A stretch of 64,000 nucleotides of DNA from Rhodospirillaceae bacterium (GTDB taxonomy: Bacteria; Pseudomonadota; Alphaproteobacteria; Rhodospirillales; UBA2165). Location of the stretch: the NCBI GenBank assembly GCA_018649725.1, contig JABIHH010000031.1:80537-144536 (forward strand), in the 5' to 3' direction. The notes under the pieces are model-generated. The model was given only the letters and a program-made list of their open reading frames with translations. It was not told where the DNA came from and made no database searches. Position numbers and translations under genes: made by a program. The stretch's first letter is position 1. Each line of letters starts with the position of its first letter. Shown here piece by piece: positions 25,349 to 34,000 of the stretch.

Positions 25349-28122
25349 GCTGGTGCCGCACTTTCAACGCGTTTTTCATTGCGTCTCGGACCATCGGTCT
25401 TGGTGATCTTCACCCGCGCCAGATCCGAACCACTGCCGGTCGAATCCGTGAGCGACAATGAGAGCGACGTCAGCGAGTTCAAGCTCGGAAGTTTAAGGTC
25501 TTTGGCAAACGGCGTCTTCCAATGATCAAACTGGCCAATCATCACGCAGACATCGGGACGTACACCTTCACGCAAAACCGCGTAGCCTTTGGTTACGCCG
25601 GTGATGCTTTCGATCTGCACCGGATCGCCTTCCGCCAAGCCCATTTCTTTAGCCTTGCCGCGGTTGATCAAAACACCTTTGTGGCCAGTGACATTTTGCG
25701 CCACCTCATTGATCAAAGGGATGCCGACATTGAGGCCCCAGGAATATTGCATGCTGCGCGAGGTGACGGCCCAAAATGGATAGTCATCCGGGTCGCCGCC
25801 TTCTTCTTTAACGTGGTCGGTCCAGACATCGGGGAAGGGGGCGTATTTCGGTAGTGGCTCATATTCTTCCAGCTGCTTGTCCCACCACTCAATGCCGACT
25901 TCGTGCATGCGGCGGGCCAGTTGGGTGCCGTGGCGCAGGATGCGCTCCTGATAGGGCAACTCAAACCTGATCTTGTTCTTTTTGAGATGCGGGTAGAGAT
26001 ACCAGTTTTTAGTCGAATAGGGCTTCAACATATAGCCGTTTTCTTTGAACCAATCGAGATCATGCACCTCTTCGCCATCGGACATCTTATGGCTGGCGGC
26101 TTTGGCTGTCGCATTCCACACTTCTTCATTGCTGTGCTTGACGCTTTCATCCAGCGAATAGTCAAAATCATCAGTTGCCAGACGTTGCCCGGCGGCGCCG
26201 CGGTTGATGGCATTGTTGTATTTCTCAAGCACACCGGAGCGGGCGGCAAGCTCGGTTGCGATATCGGTCATGTCCATATAATCGACCGTCTTATCGCAGG
26301 CCGGCTGGCGGATCGCCCAGCCTTCATGGGCCCAAAGCTGCTCGACAAATTTTGCGCTACCAATTTGAATAAGCTGTGTGCTTTCGAGATCGGTCGCTTC
26401 CGGTAGCAAGATGTCGGCGAAGTGGTTGGTCTCATCCGGCGTATAGGCGAAGGAAACGGTAAAGGGGAACTCTGCCACCCGTTCGGCGACTTCAGGCGCG
26501 TTCCACGACGAGATCGCTGGGTTGGTGCGGTAACAGAACCAGATGTCGGGTTTGGTTACCTTGGGCCAATTATCCGGTGCTTTTTTCTGAAACAACCACG
26601 GTAGATGCGCCGGTCCCAGAGCCGGAGACCATGCTGAGTTCGCCGCCAGCGGCACTAAAGTCTGGTAGGCATTGCGAATGCTGGGGCTTTTCTGCCAGCC
26701 TTCTTTGGTTGTCTCGTTAAACGGAAATTCCATAAAGCCGTCCGGGCCGCCGACCGCTGATTTCTGGCGACTATCGGCTGGACGGTTGAGTTTGACGTTG
26801 GAGCCGACCATGCCGCCGGGTACCTCAAGCGCACCGACGAGGGTCAGCAGCATCGTCCTGGCCCAGCAGCAATTATAGCCACCCCAGCCATTGTTGACGG
26901 TTTTGCCCAGCAATACAGCGACCGGGCGGAACGGCATCTCTTCGCCTTCGACTTCGATGGTTTGACCAATGCAGGCATTGGCGAGGAATTCATCGGCGAC
27001 GGTGCGAATGCGTTCTGCCGGCACATCGCTTTGCTCTTCTGCCCATTCCGGCGTGTATTCCTTCATGTGATCCAAGAGCTGCTGGAAGGAGGTTTTGACC
27101 TCAATATTATCGTGGGTCCAGCGATCTTCATCGGCACCGATCTCGATGCCGGAGACGGTAAAGCTGCCTTCCATACCGGGCGTTTGGATATCGCTATCAA
27201 ACGGCTTGGCGGTATTGTCGGCGAGATCGAAGATCAGCGGCTTCTCGGTCGCAGGATCGCGCATCCAATAGCCATTGGGGCCAATCAAATAAGGCGAGTT
27301 GCTGTCTTGCTCGAGCCGCTCAACGTCGCAAACTTCCCGCCAATCGCGCTCGATAATAATGCGGTGGATGACACCATAGAGAAATGCAGCGTCGGTCTTG
27401 GGCTTGATCGGGATCCATTCAGCCGCCACACCACCGGTGACAGACTGGTGAGGCTCAACCTGGACGCGTTTCATGCCGCGCACTCGGGCATCCGCATGGC
27501 GCCAGATACCCGCAACACCGGCGGCGGCATCGCCATTGTGGCCGCAGGAAAGAATGTAATTCACATGCGGGCTATCGACCGCAACAATAAACGCACGGTG
27601 CCAGAGCTCGCCGTAGAGATGTTCGGAGTGATAGCACTTCACACCCTGGCCGGAGCCAAAGCCCAAATCTATTTTGCCAATGGCTGCGAGCAAGGCCGGG
27701 AAGCTGCCCATATATTGGGTCGGCGTGCCGCCGCCGCCGAAGCTTGCGGCAATGCGGGGATAGCCGGACTCGTCGAGCAAATTGGTCTCGAAAATGTCTT
27801 TCATTTTGCCAGCTACCGTATCCAAGGCTTCGTCCCAAGAGATCGGCACAAAGCCCGGATCTTCGTCGCGGGATTTTATCGGGTTGGTTCGTTTCATCGG
27901 CGATTTAATGCGATGCGGGCTATAGGTTTTTTGGATCAGTCCATAGGCTTTGACGCAGACACGCCCGCCGCCGGGATGCTCGTCCTGAATTTCATAATTC
28001 GATTCCATCCGGGTCGCGATGCCGTCCTCGACTTCGACTTTCATAAGGTCGGGCCCGGCGACACATTGATAGCAAAACGTCGCGACGGATTTCTTGTCAG
28101 AATTCTTGCTGGACTGATCCAT
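25345..28122 (-). CDS. Molybdopterin oxidoreductase catalytic subunit
   Basis: 925 residues of the DMSO-reductase superfamily. At the N-terminus CYQC (C17, C20) and GGRVCVKAYG (C56) are Fe-S ligands, but the third position of the usual C-x2-C-x3-C motif is Pro24, so only three cysteines are present. A Cys at about 163 in GVKCYHSEHLYGELW is the likely Mo ligand; it is encoded by TGC, not UGA. Later segments include ILSCGHNGDAAAG, VAGIWRHADARVRGMKRV, PDIWFCYRTNPAISSWNA and the C-terminal cofactor domain ILRHGTQLARRM...INRGKAKEMGLAEGDPVQI (in parts). There is no Tat signal, so it is probably cytoplasmic. The substrate is unknown. It is encoded between the thioesterase and the Fe-S/membrane subunit. 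Confidence 0.88.
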   Translation of the reverse strand: MDQSSKNSDKKSVATFCYQCVAGPDLMKVEVEDGIATRMESNYEIQDEHPGGGRVCVKAYGLIQKTYSPHRIKSPMKRTNPIKSRDEDPGFVPISWDEALDTVAGKMKDIFETNLLDESGYPRIAASFGGGGTPTQYMGSFPALLAAIGKIDLGFGSGQGVKCYHSEHLYGELWHRAFIVAVDSPHVNYILSCGHNGDAAAGVAGIWRHADARVRGMKRVQVEPHQSVTGGVAAEWIPIKPKTDAAFLYGVIHRIIIERDWREVCDVERLEQDSNSPYLIGPNGYWMRDPATEKPLIFDLADNTAKPFDSDIQTPGMEGSFTVSGIEIGADEDRWTHDNIEVKTSFQQLLDHMKEYTPEWAEEQSDVPAERIRTVADEFLANACIGQTIEVEGEEMPFRPVAVLLGKTVNNGWGGYNCCWARTMLLTLVGALEVPGGMVGSNVKLNRPADSRQKSAVGGPDGFMEFPFNETTKEGWQKSPSIRNAYQTLVPLAANSAWSPALGPAHLPWLFQKKAPDNWPKVTKPDIWFCYRTNPAISSWNAPEVAERVAEFPFTVSFAYTPDETNHFADILLPEATDLESTQLIQIGSAKFVEQLWAHEGWAIRQPACDKTVDYMDMTDIATELAARSGVLEKYNNAINRGAAGQRLATDDFDYSLDESVKHSNEEVWNATAKAASHKMSDGEEVHDLDWFKENGYMLKPYSTKNWYLYPHLKKNKIRFELPYQERILRHGTQLARRMHEVGIEWWDKQLEEYEPLPKYAPFPDVWTDHVKEEGGDPDDYPFWAVTSRSMQYSWGLNVGIPLINEVAQNVTGHKGVLINRGKAKEMGLAEGDPVQIESITGVTKGYAVLREGVRPDVCVMIGQFDHWKTPFAKDLKLPSLNSLTSLSLSLTDSTGSGSDLARVKITKTDGPRRNEKRVESAAPA

Positions 28123-28140
28123 TAGACCGGTTATCCCTTG

Positions 28141-28548
28141 TTATAGCGCCTCAATTTTAGCGCGCTTGGCCTCAAGGCGCTCGAAGGTTTTGACTTTATC
28201 AACAACAAAGCGATTGTGCGCGCCTTTGCCAACATCTTCCAGAGAATCTTTGACATGTGCCGACATTAAGATGGCGCGGCCGTTCACTTCTTCAACCGTA
28301 ATGGTGACCTCGACCGTGTCGCCTTCAACTGTGGCCCCAATATGATCGACCGAGACATGCGTGCCGACGGTATCTTCACCTTCGTCCAGATGCTCCATTA
28401 GCCAATTGCGGGCGGTATATTCGATATCCAGCACCATTGAAGGCGTGGCGTAAACCCGGCCTTCATCGCCCATGAAGGCAATAGTACGTTCCTGATCGAC
28501 TACTATTTTTGCCGTTGTCGAAATACCGGCAACCAAACTATCTTTCAT
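28141..28548 (-). CDS. FlK-type hotdog thioesterase
   Basis: 135 residues. The layout matches the fluoroacetyl-CoA thioesterase-like hotdog family: VYATPSMVLDIEYTARNWL (about residues 32-50), the VGTHVSVDHIGATVEGDTVEVTITV block with the conserved histidine, and a C-terminal GKGAHNRFVVDKVKTFERL. The family hydrolyses small acyl-CoA esters or just binds acyl thioesters. It is the first gene of the operon with the molybdoenzyme (18 bases between them), with GGGAG 6 bases before its ATG. This pairing suggests an acyl-CoA or thioester-linked substrate for the pathway; that is inference. Confidence 0.8.
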   Translation of the reverse strand: MKDSLVAGISTTAKIVVDQERTIAFMGDEGRVYATPSMVLDIEYTARNWLMEHLDEGEDTVGTHVSVDHIGATVEGDTVEVTITVEEVNGRAILMSAHVKDSLEDVGKGAHNRFVVDKVKTFERLEAKRAKIEAL

Positions 28549-28602
28549 TTAAATTCTCCCTTTGATTTGTGTTCATTGTATCAACTTTTCCCAGTCAATC
28601 AA

Positions 28603-28619
28603 TGTTCGAGTACCGAACA
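28603..28619. promoter_or_regulatory. Candidate operator palindrome
   Basis: TGTTCGAGTACCGAACA has perfect 6-base arms and lies midway between the divergent thioesterase/molybdoenzyme operon and the flavin monooxygenase gene. It is a plausible single-dimer repressor site controlling both. Confidence 0.5.
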
Positions 28620-28681
28620 ATATTGCCTTATTTCACATGGCGGTATATTGATCTGAGTTAGGTTTATCAAAGAGTGATTTT

Positions 28682-30334
28682 ATGCCGGAAATTGATGTCG
28701 ATGTAATTATAGTAGGGGGCGGTCCCTCGGGCTTGATGCTGGCCAATGAGCTCGGGCGCCGCGATGTCTCGGTGGCCTTGTTCAATAACCGGCAAGACAC
28801 TTCGCCGGATCCACAAGCCAATGCCACCCAAGCGCGCACAATGGAGCATTTTCGCCGTCTTGGCTTTGCTGATGACGTACGTGCCCAGGGACTTCCAGAG
28901 GATTATCCAACAGATATTACCTATTTCACCCGTTATACTGAGCATGAATTGGCGCGCTTTTCGCTGCCGTCTTCAAGTGAGGCCAAGCAGCTTATCAAGA
29001 CGTTATCGGGCTCTTGGAGCGCTGCTGAGCTACCACACAGAGTGTCACAAATGCTGGTCGAGCGGACGTTGCGCGCCGAGGCTGAGAAGTTATCGAGTGT
29101 TAATTTGAATTTTGGCACATCGGTAACGGCGGTGTCTGATGAAGGCGACTATGTCACCGCAACTTACCAACAGGCAGGCGCTGATAAGGAAATTCGGGCG
29201 CGCTATCTCATCGGCTGTGATGGTCCACGTAGCCTGGTCCGTAAACATCTCGGTATCGAATATACCGGTGAAACTGGCGTGATCCGTGACTTTATGGGCG
29301 GGGTTATGCATGCGATTTATTTTAGAAGCCCGGGCCTCTACGACGATTTAGCCGATCAGAAAGCCTGGATGTATTGGGCCTTTAACAGAGACCGTCGCAG
29401 CTTTATGGCAGCGATTGATGGTGATGCGGAGTTTGTTTTTCACACTCAACTTAAATCCCATGAAGAAGATCTGGAGATTGATGAGGCTATGGCGCGTGCC
29501 ATGGTCGCAGAAACTTTCGGTAAAAAAATTGAATTCGACATTATTTCTCGAACCTCCTGGACGGCTGGTTTTGCCTTGGTTGCCGAGCGCTTAAGCCAGG
29601 GACGTATATTTATTGCTGGCGATGCGGCCCATCTTTTCACGCCCGCGGGCGGATTAGGTTACAACACCGGCATTGAAGACGTCGTCAATCTTGGCTGGAA
29701 GTTGGCCGCTGTCCTCAAGGGTTGGGGCGGGAAGGGTTTGCTGGAAAGTTATCACATTGAGCGCCATCAAAACGGCGTACGCAATACGACCTTTGCCCGT
29801 AAATTCGCTGATTCGATCGGTAACTATAAAGCTGTGCCGGAATTGGAAGACGATAGCGAAGCGGGCGCAGTTGCCCGGAAAGAAGCCGGTGTCTATCTCG
29901 AAGCCCATGCGCGGGCTGAGTTCAATATTCCGGGTATCACTTTCGGTTACCGATATGATGGCTCGGACATAATTGTCAGCGACGGCGCACCCTTGCCGCC
30001 GGACGTCGCCAATGACTATGTGCCATCCGCCAGCCCCGGCGGGCGCGCCCCGCATATTTGGCTCGAAGACGGTGCCTCGCTGTATGATAAATTCGGCTTT
30101 GAATTTACTCTGTTATGTTTGGAAGGGAATGCCGATACTGCAGCGTTTGAAAAAGCCGCTATAGACCGTGGCATCCCACTGGCCGTACTCACTATTCCAA
30201 ATGAAGATTTAAGAGCGCTCTACGAAGCTGACATCGCCCTCATCCGACCGGATCAAGTTGTAGTCTGGCGGGGCGATCAAATCGATAATGCTGATCAAAT
30301 CCTGACCCAGGTTATTGGACATGCAACTACGTAA
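28682..30334 (+). CDS. FAD-dependent aromatic monooxygenase
   Basis: 550 residues. The Rossmann FAD motif is IIVGGGPSGLMLANELGRR (about residues 9-27). The second FAD motif is IFIAGDAAHLFTPAGGLGYNTGIEDVVNLGWKLA (in the middle, about 304-337), and the intervening DG motif appears as YLIGCDGPRSLVRKHLGI. This is the class A PheA/TfdB/MhpA flavoprotein hydroxylase family, which hydroxylates phenolic compounds with NAD(P)H and O2. It has the usual thioredoxin-like C-terminal part. It is divergent from the thioesterase-molybdoenzyme operon across 133 bases and shares the central palindrome with it. Confidence 0.88.
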   Translation: MPEIDVDVIIVGGGPSGLMLANELGRRDVSVALFNNRQDTSPDPQANATQARTMEHFRRLGFADDVRAQGLPEDYPTDITYFTRYTEHELARFSLPSSSEAKQLIKTLSGSWSAAELPHRVSQMLVERTLRAEAEKLSSVNLNFGTSVTAVSDEGDYVTATYQQAGADKEIRARYLIGCDGPRSLVRKHLGIEYTGETGVIRDFMGGVMHAIYFRSPGLYDDLADQKAWMYWAFNRDRRSFMAAIDGDAEFVFHTQLKSHEEDLEIDEAMARAMVAETFGKKIEFDIISRTSWTAGFALVAERLSQGRIFIAGDAAHLFTPAGGLGYNTGIEDVVNLGWKLAAVLKGWGGKGLLESYHIERHQNGVRNTTFARKFADSIGNYKAVPELEDDSEAGAVARKEAGVYLEAHARAEFNIPGITFGYRYDGSDIIVSDGAPLPPDVANDYVPSASPGGRAPHIWLEDGASLYDKFGFEFTLLCLEGNADTAAFEKAAIDRGIPLAVLTIPNEDLRALYEADIALIRPDQVVVWRGDQIDNADQILTQVIGHATT

Positions 30335-30345
30335 ATATAATACCA

Positions 30346-30418
30346 CCGTCATTCTGGCGCAGGCCAGAATCCAGACTGTTTGAAGCGTACTGGATTCTGG
30401 CCTGCGCCAGAATGACGG
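30346..30418. repeat. Perfect 29-bp-arm palindrome between convergent genes
   Basis: Arms 30346-30374 and 30390-30418 are exact reverse complements of 29 bases with a 15-base loop. The element lies between the end of the monooxygenase gene and the end of the carbamoyltransferase gene, where it could act as a bidirectional terminator. Its CGCCAGAATGACG end is shared with the 23725-23748 element. Confidence 0.92.
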
Positions 30419-30443
30419 AGTGGAATAGGAAGGAGTGGAGACT

Positions 30444-32276
30444 TTAATCCAGCTCGAACGCGTCTTTGTAGTCGAGGGCTAGGGCAGGGTCTTGGGCGTC
30501 TTTGTAGAGGATTTGATTGCCGATGGTCAGCACTTCCATCTCACAGCCCATGAAGCAGCGGAAGGCGTCTTCGGGGGTGCAGACGATGGGCTCGCCCCGG
30601 ACATTGAAGCTCGTATTGGCAACAACCGGGCAGCCGGTGAGCTCTTTGAACTTGCTGAGCAGGGCATGGTATTTTGGATTGGTCTCAGCGGATACCGTCT
30701 GTACGCGCGCCGAGTAATCGACATGGGTGACCGCGGGAATCTCCGAGCGCAAAATATTGAGTTTCTCGATGCCGAAAAGCTTTTGTTCTTCCGGCGTCAT
30801 TTCTTTCTGGCGGCTTTTGGCAACTTCGGCAACCAGCAGCATATAGGGGCTCTCAGTGTCCATCTCGAACCAATCGCTGACATCTTCTTTGCGGACGGAA
30901 GGCGCAAACGGCCGGAAGCTTTCACGGTATTTAATCTTAAGATTAAGCGTCTTTTGCATTTCAGGTGAACGTGGATCACCCAAAATTGAACGGCCGCCTA
31001 ACGCACGCGGCCCAAACTCCATCCGGCCTTGGAACCAGCCGATGGCTTTGCTGTTTGCCAAGGCTTGGGCAGTTTTATCAATCATTGTCGCTTCGTCGAA
31101 AGTCTCGAACTTTGCCCCGACGGCGGTAAGACGCTGCTGGATCTCTGCGTCGCTAAACTCAGGGCCGAGGTAAGAGCCTTGCATATGATCTGTCGTCTTG
31201 GACTGGCGCGGTTGATCCTGGAAGTGGTGATAGGCGCAAAGGGCAGCCCCTAAGGCGCCACCGGCATCACCGGCTGCGGGTTGGATCCAGATGTTTTCAA
31301 ACGCGCCATCGCGCAAGATCTTGCCATTGGCGACACAATTGAGGGCGACGCCGCCGGCGAGGCAGAGATTTTTAGCCCCGGTTTCTTTTGCCAGCGATCG
31401 GGTGAGGCGCAGCATGATTTCTTCGGTAACGGCTTGAATGGAGGCTGCTAAATCCATCTCCCGATCTGAAAGCCAGGATTCCGATTTGGTCGGTGGTCCG
31501 CCAAACAAATCGTCAAACTTGCTGTTGGTCATTCGCAGACCGGTGCAGTAATCAAAATAAGACTGGTCCAGCCGGAAAGAGCCGTCTGCTTTTACATCAA
31601 TCAAATTGTCGAGGATGGTTTGCGCGTATTTTGGCTCACCATAAGGGGCGAGCCCCATCACCTTATACTCGCCGGAATTAACTTTGAAGCCGGTGTAATA
31701 GGTAAACGCTGAATAGAGCAGGCCCAGCGAATGCGGGAAATGCAATTCCTTGGTGACATTAAGTTTATTGCCGCTGCCCATCGCAACCGAGGTCGTCGCC
31801 CACTCACCGACGCCGTCCATGGTGAGAACAACAGCTTCATCAAAGGGCGAGGGGTAGAAGGCGCTTGCCGCATGGCTTTGATGGTGTTCGGCAAATAAGA
31901 GTTTGTTCTGCCAGTCGAAATCCGGATCGAATTTCTTAAATTCTTTTCTGAGCAAGTCTTTTTGAAACAGCTTCTCACGCAGCCAGATCGGCATCGCCAT
32001 GCGGAAGGATTGAAAACCCTTCGGCGCAAAGGAGACATAGGTTTCGAGCAAGCGCTCGAATTTCAAGAAGGGCTTGTCGTAAAAAGCGACATAATCGATA
32101 TCGCTCATTTTAACATTGGCGGCTTCCAGACAATAAGCGATCGCGTTTTCAGGAAAGCGTTCGTCATGCTTAACGCGGCTGAAGCGTTCTTCCTGAGCCG
32201 CAGCAAGGATCACGCCGTCTTCAATGATGGCAGCGGCGCTGTCGTGATAGAGTGCCGATAGTCCTAATATGCGCAA
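30444..32276 (-). CDS. Carbamoyltransferase (SxtI/NodU type)
   Basis: 610 residues. The N-terminus is the classical LGLSALYHDSAAAIIEDGVILAAAQEERFSRVKHD (in pieces), followed by FAEHHQSHAASAFYPSPFDEAVVLTMDG, the metal-binding HHxSHA motif (about residues 136-141), and LCLAGGVALNCVANG. The C-terminal half has GRMEFGPRALGGRSILGDPR and YRESFRPFAPSV. It transfers carbamoyl to a hydroxyl of an unknown acceptor. It follows DUF5989 by 12 bases and SxtJ upstream of that, an arrangement I recall for a widespread polysaccharide-associated module. Confidence 0.9.
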   Translation of the reverse strand: MRILGLSALYHDSAAAIIEDGVILAAAQEERFSRVKHDERFPENAIAYCLEAANVKMSDIDYVAFYDKPFLKFERLLETYVSFAPKGFQSFRMAMPIWLREKLFQKDLLRKEFKKFDPDFDWQNKLLFAEHHQSHAASAFYPSPFDEAVVLTMDGVGEWATTSVAMGSGNKLNVTKELHFPHSLGLLYSAFTYYTGFKVNSGEYKVMGLAPYGEPKYAQTILDNLIDVKADGSFRLDQSYFDYCTGLRMTNSKFDDLFGGPPTKSESWLSDREMDLAASIQAVTEEIMLRLTRSLAKETGAKNLCLAGGVALNCVANGKILRDGAFENIWIQPAAGDAGGALGAALCAYHHFQDQPRQSKTTDHMQGSYLGPEFSDAEIQQRLTAVGAKFETFDEATMIDKTAQALANSKAIGWFQGRMEFGPRALGGRSILGDPRSPEMQKTLNLKIKYRESFRPFAPSVRKEDVSDWFEMDTESPYMLLVAEVAKSRQKEMTPEEQKLFGIEKLNILRSEIPAVTHVDYSARVQTVSAETNPKYHALLSKFKELTGCPVVANTSFNVRGEPIVCTPEDAFRCFMGCEMEVLTIGNQILYKDAQDPALALDYKDAFELD

Positions 32277-32288
32277 AGTATTTTCTCG

Positions 32289-32438
32289 CTAGAAGATCGT
32301 ATAAATGAACGGTGCAACAGCAGAGCCTTGGCTGAAGACAATCAAGCCTCCAAACAAGGCCATCATGACGATAATTGGCAACAGCCAAAATTTTTTGCGA
32401 ACTCGTAAAAAGGTCCAAAGTTCGAGTGTAAAACCCAT
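32289..32438 (-). CDS. DUF5989 family small membrane protein
   Basis: 49 residues, starting MGFTLELWTFLRVRKKFW, with one hydrophobic helix around LLPIIVMMALFGGLIVF and the end SQGSAVAPFIYTIF. This matches the DUF5989 small proteins found between SxtJ and a carbamoyltransferase. It is in the same orientation and 12 bases upstream of the carbamoyltransferase. A role as a membrane tether for the cytoplasmic carbamoyltransferase is only a suggestion. Confidence 0.85.
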   Translation of the reverse strand: MGFTLELWTFLRVRKKFWLLPIIVMMALFGGLIVFSQGSAVAPFIYTIF

Positions 32439-32463
32439 AATAATTTATTCCTAAAATTTTAAA

Positions 32464-32895
32464 TTAAAACTGCCGGGTCATGGTTTCCGGCTCGGGCCCG
32501 GGTGGTTCGCGCTCTATCCAATAGCTCTCAGCTTCAAGATCAAATTCCAAGGGCAAAGGACGCTTGCCCAATAGGCGCATGATCAAGGCGATTGGCGTGA
32601 CCGTCGTAAAAAACAGCAGAGCCATAATGATCGGACTAACAATCTTGTGGAGCAACAGGCCGAACAAAAACCATAGGCGATTAAAGGGAGCTAATATTTG
32701 GGGGAGGGTGAAAGATAGCAGCACTAATACAGCAGCTACACCGAAGGCCCAAAGGCGAACGGGTTCGTTATTCAGCAGCGGCCATAATCCAATCAGTGCA
32801 AAGACGACAGCAAAAACCAATCCAAACGACTTGTTGGATCCGCTTTTTACTTCGTCTTTTCGTCCTAAATTTTCGTGTGAATCAAGTCGTGCCAT
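32464..32895 (-). CDS. SxtJ family membrane protein
   Basis: 143 residues with three or four hydrophobic helices (for example FGLVFAVVFALIGLWPLL, LWAFGVAAVLVLLSFTLP and IIMALLFFTTVTPIALIM) and a polar tail, ESYWIEREPPGPEPETM. The WIxR-rich C-terminus and the neighbours identify SxtJ, named from saxitoxin clusters but widespread in surface polysaccharide loci. Its molecular role is not known. It is the first gene of the SxtJ-DUF5989-carbamoyltransferase set. Confidence 0.82.
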   Translation of the reverse strand: MARLDSHENLGRKDEVKSGSNKSFGLVFAVVFALIGLWPLLNNEPVRLWAFGVAAVLVLLSFTLPQILAPFNRLWFLFGLLLHKIVSPIIMALLFFTTVTPIALIMRLLGKRPLPLEFDLEAESYWIEREPPGPEPETMTRQF

Positions 32896-33121
32896 GGTAA
32901 CTCAAAAAAACTCCTTATTTGAATACTTCACTAACATATTAGCGGGTACGAAACCAAATTGAATTGTGCGTAACTCATTGTGATCCCAGGATGCTAGAGG
33001 TGGAGTGCGAAGTATTTGTTAAAACATAAAAAATTTGTATAATAAAAGTATTTACAAATAAAAAATATATAATATATTAAACAACATAATATTATTGTTT
33101 ATATAGAGTTTTAGAGGCATT

Positions 33122-33883
33122 ATGCGCAGCCAGCTTTCTACCGATCTCGCACCAATTGGCGATATATACGAAAAATTCTCCAGCCAGGATCAGACACAAA
33201 TCCTCATCGAGAAATACGCAGATCTTCAGGATCTTGCGCTGTTAGAGGCCGTTCTATCGGATGATATGTTCGGAGCCATCGCAGCCGTGTCCTCTTTTGG
33301 TGCAGATTCGGCGCTTTTGTTGGCGATGCTGGCCGAAGTAGGGGCGGCGACACCGGTTATCTTTCTCGATACCGGCAAGCATTTTCCGGCGACAATCGAT
33401 TATGTTCAAAGCTTGAGCCAAAGTCTTGGGCTGGAGAATATTCATTATCGTCGGCCTGATCTGGCTGAACTCAAGGTGCATGATACCATCGGTGATCTTT
33501 GGGAATCATCCACGGATGCCTGCTGTGATCTTAGGAAAGTCCGACCGCTTGAAAAAGCGCTGGCGGGTTTCGATAGTTGGATCAGTGGCCGCAAGCGTTT
33601 TCACGGCAGTGATCGATCTGGTCTGCAATCGGTTGAATGGACAGAAGGCCGCTTTAAGATCAACCCGCTCGCCGATTGGTCAGCGGAACGCATCAAAGCT
33701 GAGTTCAAGGCCCGCGATTTGCCGCAAAACCCGTTGGTTGCGCAAGGATTTCTCTCAATCGGCTGCCAACCCTGTACGCGTGCGGTGGTGCCTGGCGAAG
33801 ATATCAGAGCCGGGCGCTGGGCTGATAGTGACAAAACCGAATGCGGTATCCACTCAGCACCTTGGATGGGTGAGAATATTTAA
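33122..33883 (+). CDS. cysH: Assimilatory APS reductase CysH
   Basis: 253 residues. The PAPS/APS reductase fold has VSSFGADSALLLAML (PP-loop, about residues 56-70) and TPVIFLDTGKHFPAT. Cys pairs at C134-C135 and C215-C218 form the [4Fe-4S] ligand set of APS reductases, and the catalytic cysteine is C241 in KTECGIH. The presence of the extra cysteines means APS rather than PAPS is the likely substrate. It makes sulfite from APS with thioredoxin. AGAGG lies just before the ATG. The upstream 226 bases are strongly AT-rich with no clear motif. Confidence 0.92.
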   Translation: MRSQLSTDLAPIGDIYEKFSSQDQTQILIEKYADLQDLALLEAVLSDDMFGAIAAVSSFGADSALLLAMLAEVGAATPVIFLDTGKHFPATIDYVQSLSQSLGLENIHYRRPDLAELKVHDTIGDLWESSTDACCDLRKVRPLEKALAGFDSWISGRKRFHGSDRSGLQSVEWTEGRFKINPLADWSAERIKAEFKARDLPQNPLVAQGFLSIGCQPCTRAVVPGEDIRAGRWADSDKTECGIHSAPWMGENI

Positions 33884-33936
33884 AACCACAGCCCGCAACT
33901 CAAACATTTAAAAAACATACAAGGGAAGTTGAATTA

Positions 33937-33954
33937 ATGTTGGCAAATTATTAG
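33937..33954 (+). other. Possible 5-codon leader ORF within a hairpin
   Basis: ATG-TTG-GCA-AAT-TAT-TAG follows a strong-looking AAGGGAAG and lies within nested inverted repeats: AGTTGAA (33927-33933) with TTCAACT (33968-33974), and TGGC/GCCA inside. It is in the cysH-cysD gap. It may be a cysD leader or chance. Confidence 0.25.
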
Positions 33955-34000
33955 CCAGGATTTTTAGTTCAACTGTGTTGCTTTGTGAAACGATCAACTT

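Noticed and set aside
25345..28122. Selenocysteine in the molybdoenzyme
   Set aside because: The gene has no internal UGA and the likely metal-ligand position is TGC (Cys).
26962..28125. 387-residue plus-strand ORF opposite the molybdoenzyme gene
   Set aside because: It lies wholly antisense to a clearly recognisable catalytic subunit and has no family features; a shadow frame of a GC-biased gene.
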